This document shows, in pieces, positions 63,763-64,000 of a DNA stretch of 64,000 bases. Each line of letters starts with the position of its first letter. Within the stretch, counting starts at the first letter, position 1. Location of the stretch: assembly GCF_009796785.1 (NCBI RefSeq), contig NZ_CP047026.1, positions 372,001-436,000 on the forward strand, read 5' to 3'. A model generated the notes under the pieces. It saw only the letters and a list, made by a program, of their open reading frames with translations, did not search any database and was not told the origin of the DNA. Position numbers and translations under genes: made by a program. The DNA is from Polaribacter sp. L3A8 (lineage in GTDB: Bacteria > Bacteroidota > Bacteroidia > Flavobacteriales > Flavobacteriaceae).

Positions 63763-64000
63763 ATGGGTATAGAATTATGTGGTTATTTGTTTTTTTTGAT
63801 TTACCTACCGATACTAAAAAAGACCGCAGAAATGCACAATTGTTTAGAAAAAACTTATTAAAAGATGGTTTTACAATGATGCAATTTTCTGTTTATATGC
63901 GGCATTGTGCGAGTAGCGAAAGTGCAGATGCTCATGAAAAAAGGATAAAAGCTTTGTTACCACCTTACGGAAAAGTAAGTATTTTAAGAATTACAGATAA
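63753..64000 (+). CDS. cas2: CRISPR-associated endoribonuclease-fold Cas2, truncated by window end
   Basis: The ATG at 63753 overlaps cas1 by 10 bases and gives MDLNGYRIMWLFVFFDLPT, matching the type II Cas2 N-terminus (xxYRIMWxLVxFDLP); an internal ATG at 63777 would cut off the conserved YRI lead. The conserved Asp is residue 16. Eighty-two codons are visible, ending in KVSILRITD; the 3' end lies beyond the window. It forms the Cas1-Cas2 adaptation complex. Confidence 0.94.
   Translation, partial: MDLNGYRIMWLFVFFDLPTDTKKDRRNAQLFRKNLLKDGFTMMQFSVYMRHCASSESADAHEKRIKALLPPYGKVSILRITD

Noticed and set aside
63763..63861. ATG at 63763 as alternative start of a small gene after cas1
   Set aside because: It is in a different frame from cas2 and runs only about 33 codons to a stop; the frame beginning at 63753 gives the conserved YRIMWLFVFFDLP sequence.

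Overview
The window is a chromosomal segment of an AT-rich marine-type Bacteroidota, most likely family Flavobacteriaceae (Polaribacter/Tenacibaculum-like). Four kinds of evidence support this: type IX secretion (T9SS) cargo proteins with type A and type B C-terminal sorting domains, a PorX regulator, an LpxC-FabZ fusion, and promoters of the Bacteroidota form (TTG, 17-23 bases, TAnnTTTG). Genus is inference. No rRNA, tRNA, CRISPR array or insertion sequence was found by eye.

Region 1 (1-14959): a class III sirtuin, TrmH, a small membrane-anchored protein, a giant T9SS type B surface protein with eight Cys-containing repeats, alanine dehydrogenase, TsaE, a giant leucine-rich T9SS type A protein followed by an overlooked 48-residue peptide gene, PorX (T9SS regulator with PglZ domain) and an HD phosphohydrolase. 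Region 2 (15006-24657): a lipid A early-pathway run (lpxD, lpxC-fabZ, lpxA), efp, a second LpxD-like acyltransferase, sucD, an M16 peptidase lipoprotein and fabG.

Region 3 (24723-32712): a polyol, most likely mannitol, utilisation locus. A divergent NUDIX-fold regulator faces an operon of outer-membrane barrel, periplasmic binding lipoprotein, ABC ATPase, permease, mannitol 2-dehydrogenase and fructokinase. The intergenic region has a consensus promoter, a near-perfect inverted repeat placed like an operator, and direct repeats spaced by 21 bp. A DMT transporter follows convergently.

Region 4 (34097-43538): two converging transcription units with a circularly permuted ATP-grasp, an alpha-E protein, a transglutaminase-like protein, an ATP-grasp/alpha-E fusion and a transglutaminase/DUF2126 giant. 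This is a predicted peptide-forming or peptide-modifying system without a known product and the best candidate here for undescribed biology. A 906-base gap follows, holding a probable decayed desaturase fragment.

Region 5 (44445-56012): methylmalonyl-CoA metabolism: epimerase, a four-subunit Na+-pumping decarboxylase, a CoA-transferase, both mutase subunits and, across a thioesterase gene, the mutase chaperone MeaB. Together they could interconvert succinyl-CoA and propionyl-CoA while pumping sodium.

Region 6 (56154-64000): a ParD/ParE-like toxin-antitoxin pair between 10-bp direct repeats, a fatty acid desaturase, a Crp/Fnr regulator, an operon of two DEAD-box-type helicases plus an atypical SDR protein with a Cys4 motif, then cas1 and the start of cas2 of type II. 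No cas9 lies upstream, so the effector and array, if present, are beyond the right edge.
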